64,000 nt of DNA, taken from VAYN01 sp963702075. GTDB taxonomy: Bacteria; Actinomycetota; Thermoleophilia; Solirubrobacterales; 70-9. The notes below the pieces were generated by a model. That model saw nothing but the letters and a program-made list of their open reading frames with translations. It was not told where the DNA came from and searched no databases. The first letter of the stretch is position 1. Each line of letters opens with the position of its first letter. Position numbers and translations under genes: made by a program. Of this stretch, positions 16,137 through 25,502 are shown piece after piece. The stretch is taken from positions 372,001 through 436,000 of the forward strand of contig OY969703.1 of NCBI GenBank assembly GCA_963702075.1. The letters are read 5' to 3'.

Positions 16137-16885
16137 GGCGAGGTCAGGGTGACCGGGAAGTAGTCGCCGTCGGTGAACCGAGCGCTGCCCTGGACCTGGA
16201 GCCGGCCGCCGGCGCAGTGGGCGCTGATGTAGCCGACTTCGCGGCCGCCACGCATGCGGATGGCGCCGATCTTCGCTTCGGCGAGGATCGCGGCGCCGTA
16301 GCCGCCGGCGATCTCCGGGATCTGGACTTCGGCCCGGAAGCCGTAGCGACCGTGGGAAACCCGTTCGATCGTGATCGGGACCAGGAGCGCCTGCGGCGCC
16401 GGCACCTTCTCGTAAGCGTGGGCGATCAGGGTCGGGCGGCCCTGGTCGGGTGGGCCGTTGAAGATGGAGATGGGGGTGGTGATCCGGAACGGCGCCCGGC
16501 CCGGCATCGTCACCAGCGCCTTGCCGGTCCCGGTGCCGACGAGGGCTCCCGCGCAGCGCCGGCGCGCCTGCGCGGGGGTGCGCCCTTCCAGCTTCGCGGT
16601 GGTGCAGGTCGGCAGGCCCTTGGTGTCGATCGTGCCGTTCCTGTCGAGCTCGAATAGCAGCGTCTGCAGGGTCGGCGGCGTCGAGCCGTCGTGGGTCCCG
16701 ACCCGGGTGACGGTGCTGAGAAAGACCGGTCTGTTGCCGTGGGCCGGCAGCTCTCGTGGCTGCAGGGTCGCCGTGGCGCTGACCCAGACCGGTCCGATTT
16801 CAGCCGTGATCGCGTAGGCGGTCGCGCAGACGCCGACCGCCAGGACGGCGGCCAAAGTGGCGATTCTGCGCGATCGTCTGCTCAA
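16118..16885 (-). CDS. Secreted protein of an unrecognised four-member family (copy 2)
   Basis: The 255-residue protein has a signal peptide (IATLAAVLAVGVCATAYA, cleavage likely near residue 25). The family motifs are LQPRELPAHG, ELDRNGTIDTKGLPTC, CAGALVGTG, TPISIFNGP, LVPITIERVSHGRYGF, PEIAGGYGA and ISAHCAGG. It lies directly after copy 3 without a gap and overlaps copy 1, so these form one operon. I find no known catalytic signature. The repeated G-x-G-x-V and IPxIAGG strands look like a beta-sandwich, which is inference. Confidence 0.78.
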   Translation of the reverse strand: MSRRSRRIATLAAVLAVGVCATAYAITAEIGPVWVSATATLQPRELPAHGNRPVFLSTVTRVGTHDGSTPPTLQTLLFELDRNGTIDTKGLPTCTTAKLEGRTPAQARRRCAGALVGTGTGKALVTMPGRAPFRITTPISIFNGPPDQGRPTLIAHAYEKVPAPQALLVPITIERVSHGRYGFRAEVQIPEIAGGYGAAILAEAKIGAIRMRGGREVGYISAHCAGGRLQVQGSARFTDGDYFPVTLTSPCHLPR

Positions 16886-17650
16886 TCATTTCCCCTTGCA
16901 CCGTTTGAACACCGAACCTTGCAAGAAGGTGCCGTCTTTGAACTTGAACTGGCCTTTGGCCTGGAGGCGGCCGTCGGGACAGCCGGCGTTGGCGAAGCTC
17001 AGCGTCTTGCCCTTGAACTTCCATTCGCGGCCGACGCTGATGCGGGCGTAGAGCGGGATCCCGGCGCCGCCGGCGATCTTCGGGATTTTCGCTTCGGTCT
17101 TGAAGCCGTAGCGGCCGTCGTGGACCTTCTGGATTTCGATCGGGACGACGAAGGTGGTCGGCCCCGGCACCGTCAGGTGGGCGTGCGCCAGCAGGACGGG
17201 GTTGCCGTGCTTGGGCTTGGCGTTGAAGAGCGTGATCGGCGAGGAGGCCGGGATCGGTCCCTGTTCGGGGAAGATGACAACGGCCTTGCCGAAGCCCGTG
17301 CCGACGATCGCGCCGGGGCACAGCTTGCGGGCCTGCGCGGTCGTCGTCGCCTTCAGTTTGCCGGGAGTGCAGGTGGGCAGGCCGCGCGTCTCGACCTTGC
17401 CGTGCTTGTCGAACCAGAGGGTCACGGTTTCCAGCACCGGCGGCGGCTTGCCGTCTTCGGTCGCGATGTTGCCGTAGCCGTGCAGCTTGATCGGCGCGAA
17501 GCCCTTTTTCGGCAGCGTCGTCGGGGAGAAGCCACCGTCGGTGGTGATCACCAGATTCGAGGCGTGCAGCACGATCGCCGCCGCCGAAGCGGCTGCAACC
17601 AGCAGGATCACCCCAACCAGCACAGGCACCCTTAACAGAGTCTTCCGCAC
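16886..17650 (-). CDS. Secreted protein of an unrecognised four-member family (copy 3, operon head)
   Basis: This is the first gene of the leftward operon. The GTG at 17650 has a strong ribosome binding site (GGGGAGG, complement of 17656-17662). The 254-residue product has a signal peptide or anchor (LLRVPVLVGVILLVAAASAAA). Family motifs are GGFSPTTLPKKG, GLPTCTP, CPGAIVGTG, ITLFNAKP, FVVPIEIQKVHDGRYGF, PKIAGGAGI and NAGCPDG. A lysine-rich end (GSVFKRCKGK) is specific to this copy. It is divergent from the MmpL/Mce operon with 69 bp between start codons, so the two operons share a promoter region. Confidence 0.78.
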   Translation of the reverse strand: MRKTLLRVPVLVGVILLVAAASAAAIVLHASNLVITTDGGFSPTTLPKKGFAPIKLHGYGNIATEDGKPPPVLETVTLWFDKHGKVETRGLPTCTPGKLKATTTAQARKLCPGAIVGTGFGKAVVIFPEQGPIPASSPITLFNAKPKHGNPVLLAHAHLTVPGPTTFVVPIEIQKVHDGRYGFKTEAKIPKIAGGAGIPLYARISVGREWKFKGKTLSFANAGCPDGRLQAKGQFKFKDGTFLQGSVFKRCKGK

Positions 17651-17719
17651 AAAAACCTCCCCTTGATTGACCTTATCGCCAAACTACCACCCGTGGGAAG
17701 GAGGATCGGCAGGGGACGC

Positions 17720-20700
17720 ATGAAGTCTCCGAGAAGACAGTCGCGGCACGATCAGCCGTTGCTGTTGCGCTACCCGCGTGCGGTGCTGGCAATCGCCGCG
17801 ATCCTCCTGGTCACCCTCGGCGCGATCGGGTTCAACGTCCAGGACCGCCTCGACCCGACGACGATCAACGTCCCGGGGACCGAATCCCAGCGCGGCGCCG
17901 AAATCCTCCGCGAACACTTCGGCGAATCGGCTCCCTTCGCGATCCTGCTGCAGGGGCCCGCCGCGGCGATCGACCGCCAGGGCCCGGAAATGATCCGCGT
18001 CCTGCGGCGCGACCCCCGGGTCACGACCCTTTCGCCCTGGGACACCGGCGCCGTCCAGCGCCTGCGCCCGAAGCCCGGCAAGGCCCTGATCCTCGTCGAC
18101 TTCCACGTCGACACCCGCACCGCGGTGAACGAGACGGTGCCGCGCCTCAATCGCGTCCTCGAACAGACGATCCACGCCCCGGTCCGCGCAACCCAGACGG
18201 GCTACGCGACTCTGTCCCGCGCGCTGCAAGACGAAAGCGTGAAGGCGAGCGAGCGCGGCGAGCTGATCGCCTTCCCGTTCCTGCTGATCATCCTCCTGCT
18301 CGTCTTCCGCTCGCCGATCGCGGCGGCGATCCCGCTCGGCTTCGGCGCGGTCACCGTGATCGCCTCGCGCGGCATCCTCTACTTCTTCACCCGCTGGTTT
18401 GAGATCGATGCCTTCGCGCTGACCGTCTGCTCGATGATGGGCCTGGCACTGGGCGTCGACTACGCGTTGCTGATGGTCTCGCGCTTCCGCGAGGAGCTGG
18501 CGGCGGGGACAGAGCCGATCGAGGCGGCGCGGCTGACCCGTCGCCACGCGGGCCGGACGGTGATGTTCGCCGGCAGCACGCTGCTGCTCTCGATGATCGT
18601 CTCGCTATTCATCCTGCCGGGCGCCCTGCTCGCCTCGCTGGCGGGGACGGTCTGCATGGTCGTGATCCTCAGCGTCACGGTCGCCACGGTCTGCGGCCCG
18701 GCGATCCTCACCCTGGTCGGGCCACGGGTCAACCTCTGGCGGATCGGCGGCGCGCCGAAGGAAGGCCGCTCGCGGCTGATGAGATTCGTCAGCGCGGCGC
18801 TGCGCAAGCCGGCGCTGGCGGCGCTGCTGATCGGGCTGGTGCTGCTGTTCCTGGCCGCCCCGGCGATCGGGCTGAAGACGGGTCCGCCGAGCCCCGAACA
18901 GCTTCCCCGCAACAACGCCGCACGCCAGGATGCCGAACTCGTCGACGCGGCGATCGGCGAAGGCTGGGATGCGCCCTTCCAGGTGATCGCCGTCTCCAAG
19001 GAAGGACCGATCACCAGCGCCAAGAACCTGGCCGCGATCAACAGCTTCCAGCACAAGCTGGCGAAGACGCCGGGGGTACAGGCGGTGATCGGTCCGGGCA
19101 GGGCGACGAAGCGGGTCGACCAACTGCAGCAACTCGGCAACGCCGTCCTCTCCTCGAAAGGCAACTACGGGCCGATCAAGCGGCTCGGCAAACTCGGGCG
19201 CAGCCTCGCGGTCGCCGCCGGAGGAGTCGGGCAGCTGCGGGAAGGCATCAGCGAAGCCAGCAACGGCGCCGGGCTGTTGGCCCTGGGCGCGGGGCGCGCC
19301 GGCAATGGGGCGCAGCTGATCGCCAACGGCCTGGGCCGGGCGACGAGCGGCAGCCAGCGGGCGATCAACGCCCTCGACCGCTTCGCCAAAGGCGCGGAAC
19401 GGCTGGCCAGCGCCCAGGAAACCGCGGCGCTGGGAGCGCTGCAGCTGAAACTGCAACTGCGGACCGGGACCGTGCCGGGCCTTCGCGCCAACGCCCTGCA
19501 CCGCTCCGAAAAGGTCGAAAAGTCGCTGGAAGAAGACGCGAGCGAACAGCTGCCGCAGCTGATCGAACCGGCCAAAGCCGCCGAAGAACAGCTGAAGGAA
19601 GCGCTGGCGAAGCTGCAGGCGATGACGGTCGGCAAAGGCGACCCGAACTACGCGGCGGCGCTGGAAGCGGTGCGGCGCGCCGATGCCGCGGTCACCGGCA
19701 CCGACCCGGTCACCGGCACCCCCTACGACCCGATTCCGGGTACGCCCGAGGTCGAGCCCTACGCCGGCCTCCCGACCGAACTCGCCGCCCTGCAGGAACG
19801 GCTGCTCGACGACGTCGACCAGGTCCAGCACATCACCGACTGGCTAGCCTCGGCGATCAAGGAAATCGAACGCCTCGGCAACGGCGCCGCGAAGCTGACC
19901 GAAGGGCTGGAAAAACTGCAACGGGCCGACCTCCGGCTCGCCTCCGGCGCAAAGCGCCTGGCGAGCGCCGCGGAGACGCTCGGCAACGGCCTCTCCCGTC
20001 TCAGCGGCGGCGCCGCAGCGCTGGTCGGCGGGATCGATCGGCTGGGCGGCGGCGCCGAAGCGCTGGCGAACGGCCTGCTCGGCGGGGCGGAAGAAAGTGC
20101 GCCGCTGGAAACCGGGCTGGAAAGAGCCAGCGTGCAGGTGCTGGACGGCAAGCACCGGATCAACCGCCAGGCGACGCGGGTCGCCGACTCCACCCCGGGC
20201 CTCTTCAACTCCGGCTACTTCGTCCTTTCCGCGCTCGACGGAACGCCGCCGGAAACGCGGGAAAGGATCGCCGGATCGATCGACCTCCGCAACGGCGGCC
20301 AGGCGGCGACGATGCTCGTCGTCACCGATTACAGCTTCAACACCCCGGGTTCGATCCGGCTCAACAAAAAGCTCAACGGCGACGCTGCTCAGCTCGGCGA
20401 AGAAGCGGACCTGACGACGGGCGTCGCCGGCGGCCCGGCTCTGCTCGACGACTACAGCAACGTCACCCGGGCGCGGATCCCGTGGGTGGTCTTGGCGATC
20501 ACGATCGCGACCTTCCTGGTGCTGATGATCGTTCTGCGGGCGCTGCCGCTGGCGGCGATCGCGGTCGGCCTCAACCTGCTCACGGTGGGGGTCGCCTTCG
20601 GCGTCCTCACCGCCCTCTCGCACGTCCCCGCCGACTGGCCGCTCGGCGGGCATAAATTCATCGACGCAGTCGGGGCGACGATGATCTTCGGGCTCGTCTT

Positions 20701-21037
20701 CGGGCTCTCGATCGACTACGCGGTCTTCCTGCTCAGCCGCATGCGCGAGCACTACGACACCCACGGCGACAACGCCGCCGCGGTCAACTTCGGGCTCGAG
20801 CGCACCGCCGGGGTGATCACCGGCGCGGCGGCGATCATGATGGCCGTCTTCATCGCTTTCGCCGGCGCCCCGATCGCCACCGTCAGCCAGCTCGGCGTCG
20901 GCTTGACGGTCGCCGTAATCCTCGATGCGACCGTGGTGAGGATCGTCCTCCTGCCGGCGCTGATGCTGCTGCTCGGCGACCGCGTCTGGTGGCTGCCGAA
21001 GCCGCTGGCCCGCGCAATTCCCAAACTCAGCGTCTGA
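17720..21037 (+). CDS. MmpL/RND-family transporter at the head of the mce operon
   Basis: The ATG at 17720 follows AGGGG and gives 1105 residues; a TTG at 17663 would add 19 residues. The protein has the two-repeat MMPL plan of about 12 helices. Each repeat carries an intramembrane Gly-x-Asp-Tyr motif: MMGLALGVDYALLMVSRF near residue 250 and FGLVFGLSIDYAVFLLSR near 1010. Such transporters export lipids using the proton gradient. The region between the repeats (~480-850) is a long helical hairpin with GLxxLxxGAxxLxxG-type repeats, as in YhgE/Pip-like proteins. It is followed by six mce genes in the same direction and probably serves the same transport assembly. Confidence 0.88.
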   Translation: MKSPRRQSRHDQPLLLRYPRAVLAIAAILLVTLGAIGFNVQDRLDPTTINVPGTESQRGAEILREHFGESAPFAILLQGPAAAIDRQGPEMIRVLRRDPRVTTLSPWDTGAVQRLRPKPGKALILVDFHVDTRTAVNETVPRLNRVLEQTIHAPVRATQTGYATLSRALQDESVKASERGELIAFPFLLIILLLVFRSPIAAAIPLGFGAVTVIASRGILYFFTRWFEIDAFALTVCSMMGLALGVDYALLMVSRFREELAAGTEPIEAARLTRRHAGRTVMFAGSTLLLSMIVSLFILPGALLASLAGTVCMVVILSVTVATVCGPAILTLVGPRVNLWRIGGAPKEGRSRLMRFVSAALRKPALAALLIGLVLLFLAAPAIGLKTGPPSPEQLPRNNAARQDAELVDAAIGEGWDAPFQVIAVSKEGPITSAKNLAAINSFQHKLAKTPGVQAVIGPGRATKRVDQLQQLGNAVLSSKGNYGPIKRLGKLGRSLAVAAGGVGQLREGISEASNGAGLLALGAGRAGNGAQLIANGLGRATSGSQRAINALDRFAKGAERLASAQETAALGALQLKLQLRTGTVPGLRANALHRSEKVEKSLEEDASEQLPQLIEPAKAAEEQLKEALAKLQAMTVGKGDPNYAAALEAVRRADAAVTGTDPVTGTPYDPIPGTPEVEPYAGLPTELAALQERLLDDVDQVQHITDWLASAIKEIERLGNGAAKLTEGLEKLQRADLRLASGAKRLASAAETLGNGLSRLSGGAAALVGGIDRLGGGAEALANGLLGGAEESAPLETGLERASVQVLDGKHRINRQATRVADSTPGLFNSGYFVLSALDGTPPETRERIAGSIDLRNGGQAATMLVVTDYSFNTPGSIRLNKKLNGDAAQLGEEADLTTGVAGGPALLDDYSNVTRARIPWVVLAITIATFLVLMIVLRALPLAAIAVGLNLLTVGVAFGVLTALSHVPADWPLGGHKFIDAVGATMIFGLVFGLSIDYAVFLLSRMREHYDTHGDNAAAVNFGLERTAGVITGAAAIMMAVFIAFAGAPIATVSQLGVGLTVAVILDATVVRIVLLPALMLLLGDRVWWLPKPLARAIPKLSV

Positions 21038-21172
21038 GCCCCGCTCCGAACGCGTTGATTTCCAGTTAAGTCCCTGCTCAGTCGGGTCTTGGCAGGGACC
21101 CCCTCGGATACGATCTGGCAGCTGTTCTACCGGGTCGGAGGGGCCGGAGAACCGGAAAGCAAGCGACTATCT

Positions 21173-22564
21173 GTGGCTGCCAAACCCGTAGGCGAGGAGA
21201 CTAAACCGGCGGCGGGCCGGGGGACCACTCCAGCGCGGATTGCGACGGTTGCGGCGCTCGCGGTCGCGGTGATCGTGCTGGCGGTCGTCTTCTTCGGTGG
21301 CGGCGGGGGTCACAAGTACACCCTCGTCTTCCAGAACGCCGGCCAGCTCGTGCCCGACAACCAGGTGCTGGTCGGCGGCTCGCCGGTCGGCTCGGTGGAA
21401 AGCATCGGCCTCACCGACGACAACCTCGCCGCGGTCCACGTCGAAGTCGACCAGGAGCTTCACGAAGGGACGACGGCGACCATCCGCGCCACCTCGCTCT
21501 CCGGCGTCGCCAACCACTACGTCTCGATCAGCCCCGGCCCCAACAGCAACCCGCCGCTCGAAGACGGGGCCGAACTCGGCCTCTCCTCGACGACGACGCC
21601 GGTCGACATCGACCAGTTCTTCAACACCTTCCCGCCGCGGGTGCGCCAGGGCCTCGCCAACTTCATCAAGGGCAACGCCGCGATCTACTCCGGGCAGGGG
21701 AAGAAGGGCAACGACGCCTACAAGTACTTCGGCACCGCCCTCAACCGGACCACCGCCTTCGCCCGCGAACTCAACGCCGACCAGCGACTGCTCTCGCGCT
21801 TCGTCGTCAGCTCGGCGCGGCTGACGACGGCGGTCGCCGGCCGCGGCGAACAGCTCTCGAGCGCGGTCACCAACGCGACCACGGCCTTCGACGCGATCGC
21901 CAGCCAGAACGAAAACTTCGACGCGGCGCTGCACGAGCTGCCGCCGGTGCTGCGCCAGTCGAACACGACCTTCGTCAACCTCCGCGCCGCCCTCGACGAC
22001 CTCGAACCGCTGGTCGAAACGGCGAAGCCGGCGACCAAGGAACTGGCGCCCTTCCTGGCCGAACTGCGGCCCGTCTTCCAGAAGCTCGTCCCCTTCACCC
22101 ACAACCTCCGGCTCGTCGTCTCGCGGCCGGGGAAGGGGAACGACTTCAACGACCTGCTGGGGACGCTGCCGAAGGTCGAGCAGCTCGCCTCCAACGCCTT
22201 CCCGCACTCCGAGCAGGGGATCGAAGACTTCCAGCCGAACCTCAACTTCATCCGCGCCTACACCCCCGACCTCTTCAACGCGGTCGGCAAGCTCGGCCAG
22301 GTCGCGGGTTACTACGACGGCAACGGTCACTACGTGCGCGCCGTGACCTCCGGCCAGAACCTCTTCAAATACAACAGCGGCAGCTCGGAACTGGAACCGA
22401 TCAAGAAATCGGAACAGTTCGCGCCGTTCGAAAACGTCCACACCCACCGCCGCTGCCCCGGCGGCGCCACCCAGCCGGCCGCCGACGGCTCCAACCCGTG
22501 GGTCGGCGGCGGCAGCGTCAGCTCCTCTGAATGCAACCCCGGCGACGTGCCCCCCGGACCATGA
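21173..22564 (+). CDS. Mce/MlaD family protein 1
   Basis: From the GTG at 21173 the protein has 463 residues; an earlier in-frame TTG at 21089 would add 28 atypical residues. One N-terminal transmembrane helix (~22-42) is followed by the MlaD domain (YTLVFQNAGQLVPDNQVLVG, then VGSVESI and ATIRATSLSGVANHYVSISPG). Next come PVDIDQFFNTFPPRVRQGL and a long helical domain that forms the needle-like tube in Mce complexes. It carries lipids between membrane and cell surface. It starts 135 bp after the MmpL gene; the following mce gene overlaps by 4 bp. Confidence 0.88.
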   Translation: MAAKPVGEETKPAAGRGTTPARIATVAALAVAVIVLAVVFFGGGGGHKYTLVFQNAGQLVPDNQVLVGGSPVGSVESIGLTDDNLAAVHVEVDQELHEGTTATIRATSLSGVANHYVSISPGPNSNPPLEDGAELGLSSTTTPVDIDQFFNTFPPRVRQGLANFIKGNAAIYSGQGKKGNDAYKYFGTALNRTTAFARELNADQRLLSRFVVSSARLTTAVAGRGEQLSSAVTNATTAFDAIASQNENFDAALHELPPVLRQSNTTFVNLRAALDDLEPLVETAKPATKELAPFLAELRPVFQKLVPFTHNLRLVVSRPGKGNDFNDLLGTLPKVEQLASNAFPHSEQGIEDFQPNLNFIRAYTPDLFNAVGKLGQVAGYYDGNGHYVRAVTSGQNLFKYNSGSSELEPIKKSEQFAPFENVHTHRRCPGGATQPAADGSNPWVGGGSVSSSECNPGDVPPGP

Positions 22565-24093
22565 TCAGACGCCTGATACTTGCGGCGGCAGTGGTGGCGG
22601 CGGTCGTCGTGGTCGTCCTGCTGGTCTCCGGCGGCGGCAGCTCGGGGAGCGCCTACCAGGTGCGGGCGATCTTCGACAACGGCGGCTTCATGGTCAGCGG
22701 CGAGCAGGTGCGGGTGGCCGGCGCCAACGTCGGCGAAATCGAAGAAGTCAACGTGACGATGCCGGGCGACGCCGTCGCCTACCGGCACGGCAAGCCGGTG
22801 AAGGAGGGCGGCAAGGCGGTGATCGTCATGAACATCACCGATCCCGGCTTCCAGGACTTCCGCCAGGACGCCAGCTGTCAGATCCGCCCGCAGTCGCTGA
22901 TCGGCGAGAAGTACGTCGACTGCCGCACGACCCTGCCACGCGCTCCCGGCAGCGAACCGCCGCCGCCGCTGAAGCAGATCCCCGACGGCGAACCGGGCGA
23001 AGGCGAGTACCTGCTGCCGCTCGGCAGCAACGGCACCAGCGTCGACCCCGACCTGATCAACGACATCTACACGCTTCCCTACGCCCAGCGCTTCCGGTTG
23101 ATCCTCAACGAACTCGGCGCCGGCCTCGCCGGCCGCGGCGAAGACATCGAAGTCCTGGTCAAACGGGCGAACCCGGTCCTGCGCGACGTCGACCGCTTCT
23201 TCGGGGTCCTCTCCGCCCAGCGCCAGCAGCTGGCCCAGCTGGCGAGCAACTCGGAGGAAATCCTCGGGCCGCTCTCGCGCGAGCGCAGCGCCTTCGCCGG
23301 CTTCCTCACCAACGCCGGGGCGGCCGCCGAAGCGAGCTCGGAAAAGGGGCCGGAACTGGAAGAAGCGCTGCAGAAGTTCCCCACCTTCCTGCGCGAATTC
23401 CGCAAGACGATGGTCAGCCTCAAGACCTTCTCCGACGCGGGGACGCCGCTGTTCGAAGACTTCGGCACCGCGGCGCCGTCGCTGACCGACGCGACCCGGA
23501 CCCTGACGCCATTCTCCGAAGCGCTGACGGTTTCGCTGAAGAGCCTCGGCAAGGCCGGCGAAGAATCCGGCCCCAACTTCGCCAAAGCCGATCCGGTCGT
23601 GCGGCAGGCGAGCGTGCTGGCGAAGTCGGGGGTGGTGCCGACCAACGAACTCGCGAAGCTGCTGGTGAACCTGAAGAAGACCGGCGGCTGGGACGGCCTC
23701 ACCGAACTGATCTACAACACCACCGCGTCTCTCAACGGGTTCGACCAGTACGGGCACTTCGGGCGGACCCGGGTGACCCTGTCGGTCTGCACCTCCTACC
23801 AGGCGAACAAGGGTGGGCAAGGAGGGGGCGGCTGCAGCTCCAGGTTCCATGGTCCAAATGCCTCTGAAGCCGCCGAAACCAGCTCCGCCGCTCTCTTCAG
23901 GCTCCTTACGGAACGCACCGCTCGCCTGAATGGCGGCACCCTGGCCGAATCCGGCCCGGCTACCGGCGTCGGCCAGAGCGAGAGCACCTCGCCGGAAGCC
24001 GCAGCCGAAGAAGAAGGCGAAGCCGAAGTGTCCGAAGCCTCTGAAACCGGCGGCGGCACCAAGCCGCTCCTCGACTACCTCCTGGGCCCATGA
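22561..24093 (+). CDS. Mce/MlaD family protein 2
   Basis: The ATG at 22561 overlaps the previous stop (ATGA). The 510-residue protein has one N-terminal helix (LILAAAVVAAVVVVVLLVSG) and an MlaD domain (YQVRAIFDNGGFMVSGEQVR, VAGANVGEIEEV, QIRPQSLIGEKYVDC). A long helical region with ERSAFAGFLTNAGAAAEASS-type repeats follows, and a low-complexity Glu/Ala/Gly-rich tail ends TKPLLDYLLGP. The two Cys residues near 118-122 and 400-415 are unusual. It acts with the five other Mce proteins as one subunit of a heterohexamer. Confidence 0.88.
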   Translation: MIRRLILAAAVVAAVVVVVLLVSGGGSSGSAYQVRAIFDNGGFMVSGEQVRVAGANVGEIEEVNVTMPGDAVAYRHGKPVKEGGKAVIVMNITDPGFQDFRQDASCQIRPQSLIGEKYVDCRTTLPRAPGSEPPPPLKQIPDGEPGEGEYLLPLGSNGTSVDPDLINDIYTLPYAQRFRLILNELGAGLAGRGEDIEVLVKRANPVLRDVDRFFGVLSAQRQQLAQLASNSEEILGPLSRERSAFAGFLTNAGAAAEASSEKGPELEEALQKFPTFLREFRKTMVSLKTFSDAGTPLFEDFGTAAPSLTDATRTLTPFSEALTVSLKSLGKAGEESGPNFAKADPVVRQASVLAKSGVVPTNELAKLLVNLKKTGGWDGLTELIYNTTASLNGFDQYGHFGRTRVTLSVCTSYQANKGGQGGGGCSSRFHGPNASEAAETSSAALFRLLTERTARLNGGTLAESGPATGVGQSESTSPEAAAEEEGEAEVSEASETGGGTKPLLDYLLGP

Positions 24094-25502
24094 GGAACCG
24101 CAGCGGCATCAGCGGCGTCGCCAGCAGCCCGGTCCTGGTCGGGGCGGTCACCGTGCTGGTCATCATCGTCGCCGTCTTCCTCGCCTACAACGCCAACAAC
24201 GGCCTGCCCTTCGTCTCCACCTACAACCTCCGGGCGCGGGTGCCGAACGCCGACGCCTTGGTCAAAGGCAACGAGGTCCGGGTCGGCGGCGTCCGCGTCG
24301 GCGTCGTCAAGAAGGTCGTCCCGGTCAACATCGGCAACGGCCGCACGGCGGCCGAACTCTCGCTCAGCCTCGACAAGAGCGTCGAACCGCTGCCGGTCGA
24401 CTCGACGATCACGGTGCGGCCGAAGTCGGCCCTCGGGCTCAAGTTCCTCCAGGTCACTCCGGGCGCCTCGAAGAAGGGGTTCAAGGCCGGCGAAACGATC
24501 CCGGTCACCGCCGCTCACCCGGAACCGGTCGACATCGACCAGTTCTTCGACATGTTCGACGAACCCACCAGGAAGGCGATCCGGCAGAACCTGGCCGGCT
24601 TCGGCAACGCCCTGGCGGGCCGAGGGCCGCAGCTGAACGAAGCCTTCGGGGCGCTGCGCCGCGCCGTCGTCAGCGGCCAGCCGGTCCTCCGCAAGATCGT
24701 CGAACCGAGCAGCAACTTCGCCGGTTTCTGGCGCTCGCTCGAGGCGCTCTCGGCGACCGTGGCGCCGGTCGCCGAGACGCAGGCGGACATGTTCGTCGCC
24801 CTCGACCGCACCTTCGCCGCCTTCGCCCGCGTCAGCCGCCCCTTCATCCAGGAAACGATCGAAAAGAGCCCGCCGACGCTCGACGCGGTCAACTCCGACC
24901 TGCCGGCGCTGCGCCCCTTCCTGACCGACACCGCCCGCTTCTTCACCGCTCTGCGCCCGGGTGTGAAAGCGCTGGCGAAGACCTCCCCGGTGATCGCCGA
25001 ATCGCTGCACGCCGGGATCCCGGTCCTCAATGCCTCGCCGGTCTTGAACGAACAGCTGCCGCCGACGGCGGAAGCGCTGGTCGACTTCCAGGAAGCCCCG
25101 GGAACGATGACCGGTCTCGAGCTCCTCACCGACACCAACCGAGTGCTGAAGCCGTCGCTCACGTACATCGTGCCGAGCCAGACGGTGTGCCATTACTGGT
25201 CGCTGACCTTCCGCAATATCGCCAGCGCCGCCAGCCAGGGCAACAGCAACGGCAACTGGCTCCAGTTCATCTCCTACGGCCCGCCGGAAGGCCCTAACAG
25301 CGAGAGCACCTTTGCCAGCGCTCCGGCAAACGAGTCGGGAGACCGCGAAAACCACCTCCACTACAACCCGCTGCCGCAAACCGCCGCTCCCGGCCAGGGC
25401 AGCGTCTGCGAAGCCGGTAACGAGAAATACATCCCCGGTCAAACCAAGATCGGCCATGCGCCCCTTTGGGGCACGACGACGAACACGGGAGGCGAAGAAT
25501 GA
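24090..25502 (+). CDS. Mce/MlaD family protein 3
   Basis: The ATG at 24090 overlaps the preceding stop. The 470-residue protein has a transmembrane helix at ~12-32 and an MlaD domain (YNLRARVPNADALVKGNEVR, VGGVRVGVVKKV, VRPKSALGLKFLQVTPG). PVDIDQFFDMFDEPTRKAIRQ opens the helical domain. It lacks a lipobox. The C-terminal part has the Gly/Ser/Asn-rich surface-exposed look of mycobacterial Mce proteins. The order A-F relative to mycobacteria cannot be assigned by eye. Coupled translation with its neighbours implies fixed stoichiometry. Confidence 0.88.
   Translation: MRNRSGISGVASSPVLVGAVTVLVIIVAVFLAYNANNGLPFVSTYNLRARVPNADALVKGNEVRVGGVRVGVVKKVVPVNIGNGRTAAELSLSLDKSVEPLPVDSTITVRPKSALGLKFLQVTPGASKKGFKAGETIPVTAAHPEPVDIDQFFDMFDEPTRKAIRQNLAGFGNALAGRGPQLNEAFGALRRAVVSGQPVLRKIVEPSSNFAGFWRSLEALSATVAPVAETQADMFVALDRTFAAFARVSRPFIQETIEKSPPTLDAVNSDLPALRPFLTDTARFFTALRPGVKALAKTSPVIAESLHAGIPVLNASPVLNEQLPPTAEALVDFQEAPGTMTGLELLTDTNRVLKPSLTYIVPSQTVCHYWSLTFRNIASAASQGNSNGNWLQFISYGPPEGPNSESTFASAPANESGDRENHLHYNPLPQTAAPGQGSVCEAGNEKYIPGQTKIGHAPLWGTTTNTGGEE

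Noticed and set aside
17663..17719. TTG at 17663 as the MmpL start
   Set aside because: It lacks a ribosome binding site at the right distance and overlaps the ribosome binding site region of the divergent gene; the ATG at 17720 has AGGGG before it.
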